A stretch of DNA of 64,000 nucleotides, from positions 1 through 64,000 of the forward strand of contig CACFGV010000009.1 of assembly GCA_902565895.1 (NCBI GenBank), written 5' to 3'. The translations under genes and the position numbers were made by a program. The DNA is from K189A clade bacterium. GTDB taxonomy: Bacteria; Pseudomonadota; Gammaproteobacteria; Pseudomonadales; Azotimanducaceae. The first letter of the stretch is position 1. Each line of letters starts with the position of its first letter. Below the pieces are notes generated by a model. That model saw nothing but the letters and a program-made list of their open reading frames with translations, did not search any database and was not told the DNA's origin. Of this stretch, positions 17,226 to 24,850 are shown piece by piece.

Positions 17226-17270
17226 TAATGTCTAATAAATACTTAGCTAAAGATTAGACATTAGCTAAGT
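17226..17270. promoter_or_regulatory. two interlocked inverted repeats upstream of the photolyase-like gene
   Basis: TAATGTCTAAT (17226-17236) is the exact reverse complement of ATTAGACATTA (17253-17263), and ACTTAGCTAA (17241-17250) is the exact reverse complement of TTAGCTAAGT (17261-17270). The two pairs interleave and share three bases, so as RNA they would be alternative folds, and as DNA they could be a double operator. A third partial copy, TAATGTCTTA, lies at 17294-17303 just before the photolyase-like start. The surrounding 110 bases are markedly AT-rich. A regulator is inferred, not seen. Confidence 0.55.
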
Positions 17271-17311
17271 CCTCAAAGAACATCAGCGCAGGTAATGTCT
17301 TAAGGCAAGGT

Positions 17312-18634
17312 ATGCAGTCATCACAACACGCGTCGCAAATTGGGTTCGACTACGCAGACGAACCCCTGGTAGCGCTGAAGCCCACTCGCGAAGCCGGACT
17401 CCAACTGCTCGAGCAGTTTTTGCCCAAAGCAGGTCGTCTTTATCAGGCTCACCGCAATGACGATCTCGGCCCAACAGAGCACCGCAATGTGTCGCGGCTG
17501 TCGCCCTACCTGCGTAGGCGCTTGTTGTCAGAGCAAGAGGTACTGGCAGCGGTGCTTTCTCGACACAGCAACTCTGATGCCTTCAAGTTCGTGCAAGAAG
17601 TGTTTTGGCGGACCTACTGGAAGGGCTGGCTAGAGCACCGTCCAATGTTATGGCAGGGCTATCAGGAGGACCTGGCGGAGGTTCACAGCCTTATGCAAAA
17701 CAACGCGTGGCGTCTGGACAGCTACACGCGCGCGATCACAGGACAGACGGAAATACAGCCGTTTAATGGATGGGTACAAGAACTCATCGAAACTGGGTAC
17801 TTACATAACCATGCACGTATGTGGTTCGCCAGCATCTGGATATTCACCCTGGGGCTGCCGTGGCAACTTGGCGCTGACTTCTTTTTGCGCCACTTGCTAG
17901 ACGGTGACCCAGCAGCCAATACGCTGGGCTGGCGTTGGGTCGCAGGCTTGCATACTAAGGGCAAAACTTACTTAGCCTCGGCCTCGAATATTAGAAAATG
18001 CGGAGCCGCTCGGGTCGCCAGCGAATGCAATCACGACGCCGGACTCGCACGCTTAGCGACTTCGGCGCAGCCGCCAGAAGAGACGCTTTCTCCCAGGGCT
18101 TTGCAGATGCAGCAGGTGCCGTGGCCTGCGCCATATAAGGCCGCTGGGACTGACCATGGTACCGTTGCGGTGTTACTGACCGAGGAAGATTTAGCCCTGG
18201 ACCTGCCGCTGTCGCCGGGGGGCGTGGTTGCGCTGAGACCGCTACCGCGAAGCGTAGTTGAGCCAACTTCACCCCAAGTGCAGCAGTTCGGCGAAGCAGC
18301 GGTTGCAGACGCATTGAGTCGAGCGAAAACCGCTTTTGCGTCCACGTTGTGGGCGCCCTGCACGCTAGCTGCCTCTGCAGAAGAAATTGTCAGCTGGGCG
18401 GAACAACATGGTTTTACCGAGATTCTATGTGCCTATGCGCCCAGTGGGCCGGTTCGGCAACTAATGCCTCAGCTTGTCAGTCGTTTAGCCGCCCGCGGCA
18501 TTCGACTCACTGAGTTTATGCGCGACTACGATCGCCTGGTATGGCCCCATGCTCAGAAGGGTTTCTTTCAACTTGGTAAGCGCATCCCAGACTTCCTCTC
18601 GGCGATGGAGCTGGGTGATGGATTGAGCAGCTAG
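17312..18634 (+). CDS. photolyase/cryptochrome-like flavoprotein with swapped domain order
   Basis: 440 residues. Residues about 20-235 are the helical FAD-binding domain of photolyases and cryptochromes: SRLSPYLRRRLLSE, FWRTYWKGW, the FNGWVQELIETGYLHNHARM segment, DGDPAANTLGWRWVAG and GKTYLASASNIRKC. Canonical photolyases have an alpha/beta antenna domain before this one; here the protein starts almost directly with it. Instead the C-terminal part (about 280-435) looks like that missing domain, with a SAEEIVSWAEQHGFTEIL helix-strand unit, a SRLAARGIRLTEF unit and the closing KGFFQLGKRIP typical of its end. This suggests a circular permutation. Light-dependent DNA repair or signalling is a family-based guess. 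The start ATG lacks a strong ribosome site. Confidence 0.82.
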   Translation: MQSSQHASQIGFDYADEPLVALKPTREAGLQLLEQFLPKAGRLYQAHRNDDLGPTEHRNVSRLSPYLRRRLLSEQEVLAAVLSRHSNSDAFKFVQEVFWRTYWKGWLEHRPMLWQGYQEDLAEVHSLMQNNAWRLDSYTRAITGQTEIQPFNGWVQELIETGYLHNHARMWFASIWIFTLGLPWQLGADFFLRHLLDGDPAANTLGWRWVAGLHTKGKTYLASASNIRKCGAARVASECNHDAGLARLATSAQPPEETLSPRALQMQQVPWPAPYKAAGTDHGTVAVLLTEEDLALDLPLSPGGVVALRPLPRSVVEPTSPQVQQFGEAAVADALSRAKTAFASTLWAPCTLAASAEEIVSWAEQHGFTEILCAYAPSGPVRQLMPQLVSRLAARGIRLTEFMRDYDRLVWPHAQKGFFQLGKRIPDFLSAMELGDGLSS

Positions 18635-18642
18635 CCCGCATT

Positions 18643-18930
18643 GTGATCGAAGAATTAGATCAGGATCGGTTTGAGAGCGTCTGCGGTTGGTTTACAACGC
18701 TGCCAAATTACATGTTCAGTCCCGGTTTGAGTGCACAGCTGTTAGCCTTCGCATATAGAAATGAGGATCCGGAAAAAACCGATAACGCCGTGCGCACAGT
18801 GCTTGTATATCAAGGCTCACTTCTTGAGCCGCTGGCACCTAACGACTTCATAGCACTGTGCGAACAGCTTTACCGCGGATTCACACCCAAGGATGTGAAG
18901 GAATTTCTGCAGCGCGAAAATACACATTAA
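18643..18930 (+). CDS. hypothetical protein
   Basis: 95 residues beginning at GTG 18643, 8 bases after the photolyase-like stop. Soluble, slightly acidic; notable segments are FESVCGWFTTLPNYMFSPGL near the start and LYRGFTPKDVKEFLQRE at the end. The tight spacing suggests it is co-transcribed with the photolyase-like gene. I do not recognise the family and no catalytic residues are evident. It could be an accessory protein, but that rests only on position. Confidence 0.55.
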   Translation: MIEELDQDRFESVCGWFTTLPNYMFSPGLSAQLLAFAYRNEDPEKTDNAVRTVLVYQGSLLEPLAPNDFIALCEQLYRGFTPKDVKEFLQRENTH

Positions 18931-18986
18931 GTTCACTGTAACGGGGTAAAGTGTTGCTCCGAGATCAACGGATTGGAGCAGCCGGT

Positions 18987-20825
18987 ATGGCATACCAATT
19001 GAACCGTCGTCGCCTTATGCAGGGAGCTGGCGCATCACTGGGCGCGATAGCGCTCAGAGGCTTTGTTTTGGCCGAAGAGGGCGCAGCGCACTTTACCCAC
19101 GGCGTGGCCAGCGGCGATCCCTTGGCAGATCGAGTGATCCTTTGGACGCGGGTTGTGCCCGGAGCAAAGCAGCACCAATTACTGCCGGTGGAATGGCAGG
19201 TCGCCAAGGATCGTGAATTCAACCAAGTCGTTGCTCAGGGTCAAACCCAAAGCAGTGCTGAGCGCGACTATACGGTGAAGGTTGACGCCACAGGGCTGAA
19301 GCCTAACAGTCAATACTTTTACCGATTTACCGTAGATGGACGTCACAGCGCCATAGGCCGCACTCGCACCCTGCCGGTAGGCGACGTAGCCTCATTTCGT
19401 ATAGGTCTTGCTTCTTGTTCGAATTATCCACAAGGCTATTTCAATGCCTATCGACATATGGCTCAAAGCGACATCGATTTAGTACTGCATTTAGGCGACT
19501 ACATTTACGAATACCCAGAAGGGCGTTATGCGAATCCAATTGCGCTGGAGGAACTTGGACGTCATGTTGAGCCGCGTGGCGAAATCTTAACCCTCGAAGA
19601 TTACCGCATGCGATACGGTCTCTATCGCACGGACGTAGACTTGCAATTGGTACACCAACAACATCCATTTGTTTGCGTTTGGGATGATCATGAACTGACC
19701 AACAATACTTGGCACAGTGGTGCTGAGAATCACAATGACGGCGAAGGTGATTTCTTCCTGCGTATAAGAGCAGCGCGTCAAGCTTATGACGAATGGATGC
19801 CGATAAGGACTCACGCCGAGGGCGATCAGGGGCCGATTTATCGAGCCTTTGAAATTGGTAATTTGGCCGACTTAATCATGTTGGACACTCGCCTGCATGG
19901 CCGTGACAAGGGTCTTGAGTATGCTGCTGATATGCCGTTACGCAGCCAGGCATTTGAGGTGTCGGCATCCGGCGAAGCACAAGCGATTAACGATGAGGCC
20001 GCGCAGCGGTTACCAGCAGATGCGGTGCGCCGGGTTCGCCTACCTTTTGACTTTAGTTCCGGCACTGCCCAAGCGGTACTGGACTACGCAACCATTAAAG
20101 ATCTGGATGAGGCGTCTTTGCCTGCAAATTGGCGTTATCTACCGGATCTCGAAAGGTTCAAAGCTGAGGTGCTCAACGCGCCAGAGCGGAATCTTTTAGG
20201 GAGCGATCAAGAGCAATGGTTGATGAAAACGCTGCGTCGCGGACAGGCACGAGGCAGCACTTGGCAAGTATTGGGTCAGCAAGTCTTAATGGGGCGTTTG
20301 TTTTTTCCAGAGCTTAGTGATGAAGAGCTGCAGCTGGATACACTGTCTGAGGCTCGAGCCAGTCGGCTAAAGGCATTTCAAGCTTTAGCTGGTCAAGGAC
20401 TGCCTTTTAATCTTGACGCCTGGGATGGTTATCCCGTATGTCGTTCACGGATACAAACCATGCTGAACCAATTTGCTGCTAATCCGGTCGTTTTGGCGGG
20501 TGATACCCACAATGCTTGGGCCTTTAACTTACAGGACGAACAGCGAAATCCCATTGGGGTAGAAATCGGCACGCCAGGGATCACCAGCCCAGGCATGGAA
20601 AGTTTTCTACCGGTAGAACCGCAGGTGTTAGCTAATGCTCTGATGCAGAGCAGTCCAGAGTTGGCTGCTCTGGATACCCAGCACCGAGGATGGGCTGAGA
20701 TTGAGCTGACGCCTGGCGCGATGCGCGCCCAATGGCATTTTGTCAGCAGTGTTTTAGAACGGGATTACTCGGTAAGCCAATCTGTGCCGCAGATTTGCAA
20801 AGCCGGAGCACGTCGATTCGCGTAG
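18987..20825 (+). CDS. phoD: PhoD-family alkaline phosphatase
   Basis: 612-residue secreted phosphodiesterase/phosphomonoesterase that releases phosphate from organic esters in the periplasm. Tat leader with RRRLM (residues 6-10) before a hydrophobic stretch. Family motifs in order: GDPLADRVILWTRV, SCSNYPQGYFNAY, LHLGDYIYEY, WDDHELTNNTW and AGDTHNAW, which supply the Fe/Ca ligands of PhoD. The frame opens at GTG 18951, but ATG 18987 has GGAG (18975-18978) and starts directly at the Tat leader, so it is preferred. No Pho box was identified by eye. The gene is followed closely by a convergent nitroreductase. Confidence 0.92.
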   Translation: MAYQLNRRRLMQGAGASLGAIALRGFVLAEEGAAHFTHGVASGDPLADRVILWTRVVPGAKQHQLLPVEWQVAKDREFNQVVAQGQTQSSAERDYTVKVDATGLKPNSQYFYRFTVDGRHSAIGRTRTLPVGDVASFRIGLASCSNYPQGYFNAYRHMAQSDIDLVLHLGDYIYEYPEGRYANPIALEELGRHVEPRGEILTLEDYRMRYGLYRTDVDLQLVHQQHPFVCVWDDHELTNNTWHSGAENHNDGEGDFFLRIRAARQAYDEWMPIRTHAEGDQGPIYRAFEIGNLADLIMLDTRLHGRDKGLEYAADMPLRSQAFEVSASGEAQAINDEAAQRLPADAVRRVRLPFDFSSGTAQAVLDYATIKDLDEASLPANWRYLPDLERFKAEVLNAPERNLLGSDQEQWLMKTLRRGQARGSTWQVLGQQVLMGRLFFPELSDEELQLDTLSEARASRLKAFQALAGQGLPFNLDAWDGYPVCRSRIQTMLNQFAANPVVLAGDTHNAWAFNLQDEQRNPIGVEIGTPGITSPGMESFLPVEPQVLANALMQSSPELAALDTQHRGWAEIELTPGAMRAQWHFVSSVLERDYSVSQSVPQICKAGARRFA

Positions 20826-20840
20826 CCCTGGGGAGCCCTG

Positions 20841-21494
20841 TTAGAGAAATTTTGCCCAGGTATCGAGTGGCGCGCGATCGGCCACAAGTTGGTTAACCGG
20901 CTTACTGTCGTCCCTATAGCCAATAGCCATACCGCAGAACAGCATAAGTTCCGAGTCAGCGCCGACGAATTCGGCCACTGAAACGGGGCGATTCGCCCAT
21001 GCTTCTTGGGCGCAAGTGGACAGGCCCGATTCTTCGGCTAAAAGCATAAAGGTTTGTAGGAACATCCCTAAATCGGACCACTGAGGGGGCCCCATTTGTC
21101 TGTCGACAAAACAGAAAAAGCCGGCAGGGGCATCAAAAAAAGAAAAGTTCCGTGCCAAATGAGCAAGGCGGGCTGGTTTGTTGTCGCGGCCGATACCGAG
21201 TAAGGCATACATATCCTCGCCAACCTTGAAACGCGAGTCGCGGTATGGGGAGGTCAGATCTTTCGGATAAATGGCGTATTCAGCTTTCTCGCGTTCCTGG
21301 CGCCCTGCGAGGAATTCAAGGAATGTTGGCATAGTGGCGCCATTGATGACAAACACCCGCCAGGGTTGCAGGTTGCCGCCGGAAGGCGCACGGCCAGCTT
21401 TTTCAAGCAGTTGGCGCAGCAGTTCGTCGGATACTGGTTTGTCCAAAAACGCGCGAACCGACCGTCGTTGCGCTACCGCTTGGCTAACCTGCAT
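20841..21494 (-). CDS. nitroreductase-family FMN oxidoreductase
   Basis: 217 residues. The N-terminal AQRRSVRAFLDKPV and APSGGNLQPWRVFV segments are the FMN-binding signature of the NfsB/nitroreductase superfamily, and GMAIGYRD near the C-terminus is the usual closing motif. It reduces nitro compounds, quinones or other acceptors with NAD(P)H in the cytoplasm; the physiological substrate is unknown. ATG 21494 has AGGA at 6 bases and is chosen over an upstream start at 21512. The ArsC-family selenoprotein lies 30 bases upstream on the same strand, so the two are likely co-transcribed. Confidence 0.9.
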   Translation of the reverse strand: MQVSQAVAQRRSVRAFLDKPVSDELLRQLLEKAGRAPSGGNLQPWRVFVINGATMPTFLEFLAGRQEREKAEYAIYPKDLTSPYRDSRFKVGEDMYALLGIGRDNKPARLAHLARNFSFFDAPAGFFCFVDRQMGPPQWSDLGMFLQTFMLLAEESGLSTCAQEAWANRPVSVAEFVGADSELMLFCGMAIGYRDDSKPVNQLVADRAPLDTWAKFL

Positions 21495-21524
21495 GTCGTT
21501 TCCTAATTTCAATGATCGGAGTGT

Positions 21525-21866
21525 TCAGCCCAAAACCTCGCCATAGGCGTCTTCGTTAAATCCCACCAATAGGGTTTTGCCCACTACGGCTGTAGGTGCT
21601 CGCAGGTTGCCGGTGCTGCCGAGCATGGCTTTAATTGCGTCTTCACTGGCGTTCTTACCGCCCTTGAAAGTAGCGATTTTCTTACCTTTTGCTACGGTCA
21701 TCGACGTGGCCTTTGCTAACAATGCAACGGCGTCTTCGCGTTGCAGTTTACGGCTGGCTGGAATTGTCTCGCTTACCGTTATGTTACGTGCTTCCAAGAA
21801 CTTGGATGCTCGGGTACAGCTGGTTCAGCCGCCGCGGTAGTAATACCAATCTACGTTTTTTGCCAT
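21525..21866 (-). CDS. ArsC-family selenoprotein with in-frame UGA (U-x-x-C)
   Basis: A 113-residue thioredoxin-fold protein of the ArsC family read through a TGA at 21825-21827. ATG 21866 has AAGGA (21874-21878) at 7 bases. The N-terminus reads MAKNVDWYYYRGG, then Sec14, then TSC with Cys17, giving a U-T-S-C redox motif; the rest continues with LEARNITV, KGKK and the cis-proline segment GNLRAPT, then VGFNEDAYGEVLG. If TGA were a stop, the remaining frame would begin after the active site and have no ribosome site. I recall an annotated family called ArsC family (seleno)protein with Cys or Sec at this place. A candidate SECIS hairpin follows the TGA. Role likely reductase or redox carrier; true arsenate reduction is not established. 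Confidence 0.88.
21787..21812 (-). promoter_or_regulatory. candidate bacterial SECIS element of the ArsC-family selenoprotein
   Basis: On the minus strand the 26 bases form TCCAA/TTGGA closed by loop GTTC, then extend through an A-A mismatch to GC/GC and a second A-A mismatch to CG/CG. The loop begins 23 bases after the TGA and its first base is G followed by U, which fits the published bacterial SECIS rules (loop G in the first two positions, 16-37 bases from UGA). Pairing was checked base by base by eye. Confidence 0.7.
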
Positions 21867-21949
21867 GGGATAGTCCTTAAATTTCAGCGTTCATCATAAG
21901 TCGACTAAACCCTGTCGAGCAATGCCAGGCCGTCGAATTCCAGGGCGCA

Positions 21950-22246
21950 TTAAAAGGGGATATCGTCATCGAAGTCCTCTTCGGGCATTGGGGGTTGCGG
22001 TGTTCCGGCGGTCTGGGCGGGTTCTGGTGTGGCGGCAGGGTTAGGTTGCCAATTGTCTACCGAGGCATACCACTTTCCCGAGCGTGCTTCTTTCACATCT
22101 ATGTTAATCCACTCATCGGTACGAGTACTTAACCAACTCAGCAGTTCTTCACGCTTAATGCTGACTTTTACCTTAACGAAGTCGGGCGCATTTGGATGGG
22201 GTGCTTTTGCGAAAAAGCCGTCGATGAATTCGATTTGGTCTTGCAT
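21950..22246 (-). CDS. small protein ending in the SSB C-terminal tip motif
   Basis: 98 residues. The last eight residues DFDDDIPF are identical to the acidic tip of single-stranded DNA-binding protein (SSB), which docks ExoI, RecO, RecQ, PriA and other repair proteins. Before it is a Pro/Ala-rich linker (about residues 68-88), as in SSB. The N-terminal body (1-67), with IEFIDGFFAKAP, FVKVKVSIKREEL and GKWYASVDNW, is not canonical SSB but could be a short OB-like domain. It is upstream of the selenoprotein on the same strand. I infer an ssDNA-binding or decoy protein that recruits the SSB interactome. Confidence 0.7.
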   Translation of the reverse strand: MQDQIEFIDGFFAKAPHPNAPDFVKVKVSIKREELLSWLSTRTDEWINIDVKEARSGKWYASVDNWQPNPAATPEPAQTAGTPQPPMPEEDFDDDIPF

Positions 22247-22272
22247 AAACTTCCTGTTAGATGGCTGTTAGT

Positions 22273-22908
22273 TTAGTCAGACCACTGGTCATAACGCATG
22301 ATCTCAGATAAGGGCTTGCGTGTGACCGGCCCGAAATTGCCCAAAGGATAGCCGACTGGAATCAAACAGTATGTAGCCATGGTCTCAGGTAAGTTTAAGA
22401 CTTTGGCCACTGCCTGTTGATCAATGAGCGCCAAAGTCGTGGGTGCTGCGCCCAGTTGCAACGCCCGAGCAGCAAGCAGAAGGTTTTGGATGCCAGGCCA
22501 GATCGAACCATTGCCGCTGGCGATCATCGCTGGTGTCGGACTCTGAGGAAACTGCATACAAGCAATTATCAACGCTGGGATTTCGTGCATATGTTCTTTT
22601 TGCCAAACGACTGCATCGGCCATACGTTTGCGTTTGTCTGCTGGTTGGTGAGGTAAGCTGCCGGGGTTGTCGATCAGCGGTGCCAGATAATTCTCGACAC
22701 CGATGCGATTAAGTTCTGCTAACTCGGCCTTGACGGTGGGGTCGCGCACGATAATCCAGCGAGCGTTCTGGGTATTTGATCCAGAAGGTGCTTGGTTCGC
22801 CGCCTCAATCAGCTTTTCGAGGGATTCCTGTGGCACCTCACGCTTGTCCAGTCGGCGCATTGCGCGGCAGTTGTACATGGTCTCAAAGATCCCCATTTCC
22901 TCTGACAT
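22273..22908 (-). CDS. nitroreductase-family oxidoreductase (second)
   Basis: 211 residues with the nitroreductase signatures NCRAMRRLDKREV and APSGSNTQNARWIIV near the N-terminus and PVGYPLGNFGPVTRKPL at the end. It differs from the other nitroreductase at 20841 and lies in a typical bacterial subgroup with unknown substrate. ATG 22908 has AAAGGAG (22917-22922) at 8 bases; an upstream GTG at 22917 overlaps that site and is rejected. It heads the minus-strand group that continues with the SSB-tip protein, the selenoprotein and the other nitroreductase, all with short gaps. Confidence 0.88.
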   Translation of the reverse strand: MSEEMGIFETMYNCRAMRRLDKREVPQESLEKLIEAANQAPSGSNTQNARWIIVRDPTVKAELAELNRIGVENYLAPLIDNPGSLPHQPADKRKRMADAVVWQKEHMHEIPALIIACMQFPQSPTPAMIASGNGSIWPGIQNLLLAARALQLGAAPTTLALIDQQAVAKVLNLPETMATYCLIPVGYPLGNFGPVTRKPLSEIMRYDQWSD

Positions 22909-23077
22909 TATCAGCACTCCTTTTAGATGTGCTTTAACTTAACGGCGCCATGGCGGAGGGTCAATTGAGGGCCCAGCAAACCGGTACGTTCTGATCTTTG
23001 GTGCTGGGGCAGCGGGTTTGAGATGGCGACAGTTATGGTAACGTTACGTGAATTCTGCCTTAGAGAGAGGATCAAAG

Positions 23078-23842
23078 ATGCAACCTGTATGTTTAGTTAT
23101 TGGCGCCGGAGCGGGCATCGGCGGCAACGTGGGCAAGCGCTTTGCACGTGAGGGTTTTCATGTATGTTTATGTCGACGCAGCGACGAAGATGGTTTGCAG
23201 CGCTTAGTGGACGAAATCCAGGCTGAGGGTGGCAGCGCGTCAGGTTATATTCTAAATGCTGTAGAGGACGGCAGTATTGAAGAACGGGCCATGGCCATAG
23301 AGAAAGACATCGGCCCCATAGAGGCGGTGATCTATAACTTAGGTGCGCAGATTGGCGATCGCAATTTGCAAGCCACGAGCTACCGAGCTTTTGAAATGGG
23401 TTGGCGTCTCGCAACGTTTGGTCTTTTCCGAACCGCCAGTGTGGTGACACCAAAAATGGAGGAGCGTGGTCGCGGCACGATTCTAGTGACCTCTGCGACT
23501 GCAGCAGTGCGCGGCAATAAGGGCCAGCACTCCCATGCTGCGGCCATGGGCGGGCGGCGTATGTTATGTCAGAGCCTAAATGCAGAGTTTGGACCCAAAG
23601 GAATTCATGTGGCTCATATCATTATCGACGGAGCGGTAGACGCGCCTGATACTCTTGGCAAAATGCTCGGCCCTGAAAAGTTTCAACAACTGCGCGAGAC
23701 CCGAGGCATGGAGCATGATGGGCTGATGTTGCCGACCAAGATCGCAGACACCTACTATCATCTGCATCAGCAACACCGCTCGGCGTGGAGTCACGAAGTT
23801 GATATGCGTTCGTTTTCGGATTTACCGTGGTGGAATCACTAA
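23078..23842 (+). CDS. SDR-family protein lacking the YxxxK catalytic pair
   Basis: 254 residues with the Rossmann motif VIGAGAGIGGNVGKRFAREG at the N-terminus and the substrate-loop strand TILVTSATAAVRG. Where classical short-chain dehydrogenases have Tyr-x-x-x-Lys, this protein has GQHSHAAAMGGRR, so the usual catalytic Tyr and Lys are absent. The C-terminal HVAHIIIDGAVD segment is typical of a group of atypical SDRs. ATG 23078 follows GAGAGGA and is preferred over GTG 23048. It ends 29 bases before the dioxygenase gene on the same strand. Either it uses other residues or it is a non-catalytic binding protein. Confidence 0.82.
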   Translation: MQPVCLVIGAGAGIGGNVGKRFAREGFHVCLCRRSDEDGLQRLVDEIQAEGGSASGYILNAVEDGSIEERAMAIEKDIGPIEAVIYNLGAQIGDRNLQATSYRAFEMGWRLATFGLFRTASVVTPKMEERGRGTILVTSATAAVRGNKGQHSHAAAMGGRRMLCQSLNAEFGPKGIHVAHIIIDGAVDAPDTLGKMLGPEKFQQLRETRGMEHDGLMLPTKIADTYYHLHQQHRSAWSHEVDMRSFSDLPWWNH

Positions 23843-23871
23843 TAACGAGCGGTAACATTGGGGAGGAGGGT

Positions 23872-24813
23872 ATGCCGCTAACTATAAAGCCGATAGAGGG
23901 TAAGGTATTTGGTGCCATCGTCACGGGCGTTAGCTTGGTCGACATGGATGACAAGACGTTTAAGACGCTCTACCAAGCGTTTCTTGAATATGGATTTTTG
24001 GTGTTGCCGGAGCAATTTTTATCTGAGCAACAAAACATCGAGTTTGGTAAACGCTTCGGTGAACTAGAATTTGGTGCACTACCGCTGGCGAACCAACACC
24101 GCAATGATGACGGCAGCTTCTCTACCCTGGTAAAGCTAGATTCCCAACGCATGCGAACTAACCGTGGTAACGAAGCCTGGCATACTGATTCGACTTACTG
24201 GCCGGTAAGCAGCAAATGCGCCATGTTGTCGGCACTAAAAGTACCCAATGTTGGTGGCCAAACTGAGTTGGCGGATATGCGCGCAGGCTACGCGAGCTTG
24301 CCGACAGACCTACAAGAGCAGATCGAGTCTTTGAGTGCGTACCATTCGACGGAATTTTCCCAAGCCAATGACTTAGGGGATTTCCCCGAACGGGACAAGA
24401 ACAGTATTTACCATGGCGAGGCCTACTTGCGACCCTTGGTCAAGGTACACCCCGAGACCGGGGTCAAAAACCTTTTTATTGGCCGTCATGCGTTTGGAAT
24501 TCCGGGGTTGTCACGACAGCGCAGCAGAGAGCTACTAGCACAGTTGCTCGAGCATGTCGTCGCCGAGCCGACCCGGGTATACCAGCATCAGTGGCGGGAG
24601 GGTGATCTACTGGTGTGGGATAATCGTGCGCTGCTGCACCGAGCGCGACCGTATGATTATTCTGAACCGCGGGTGCTTATTGGCACGCGAGTAAAGGGCG
24701 ATGAGGCGTCTGAATTGGCCTATTACCCGAATGACCCCAAAGCTCAGGCAGGTCGCGAAGCGCTCGCTCTGGAACTTGATGTATTGCGAGCCCAAAGACC
24801 TCACGGCTTCTAA
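23872..24813 (+). CDS. TauD/TfdA-family Fe(II)/2-oxoglutarate dioxygenase
   Basis: 313 residues. The iron ligands are the HxD pair in EAWHTDSTYW and the distal His in ALLHRARPYD, with the 2-oxoglutarate-binding arginine in RVLIGTRV shortly after. The family hydroxylates sulfonates, phenoxyacetates, betaines and other small molecules, releasing CO2 and succinate. ATG 23872 is preceded by GGAGGAGG (23862-23869), so it is clearly the start although the frame opens earlier. It is the second gene of a pair with the atypical SDR. Substrate unknown; TfdA-like or taurine-like assignments cannot be separated by eye. Confidence 0.88.
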   Translation: MPLTIKPIEGKVFGAIVTGVSLVDMDDKTFKTLYQAFLEYGFLVLPEQFLSEQQNIEFGKRFGELEFGALPLANQHRNDDGSFSTLVKLDSQRMRTNRGNEAWHTDSTYWPVSSKCAMLSALKVPNVGGQTELADMRAGYASLPTDLQEQIESLSAYHSTEFSQANDLGDFPERDKNSIYHGEAYLRPLVKVHPETGVKNLFIGRHAFGIPGLSRQRSRELLAQLLEHVVAEPTRVYQHQWREGDLLVWDNRALLHRARPYDYSEPRVLIGTRVKGDEASELAYYPNDPKAQAGREALALELDVLRAQRPHGF

Positions 24814-24824
24814 AAGGGAGTGGC

Positions 24825-24847
24825 AAGGGGCTGTTGAACGCCCCCTT
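24825..24847. terminator. hairpin between convergent genes
   Basis: AAGGGG at 24825-24830 can pair with CCCCTT at 24842-24847, between the stops of the dioxygenase (+) and the S9 peptidase (-). No T run follows, so termination strength is uncertain. Confidence 0.3.
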
Positions 24848-24850
24848 ATG

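Noticed and set aside
21525-21797. A short 90-residue protein starting near 21797
   Set aside because: It has no ribosome site and lacks the active site; the frame extends upstream through one TGA to an ATG with AAGGA.
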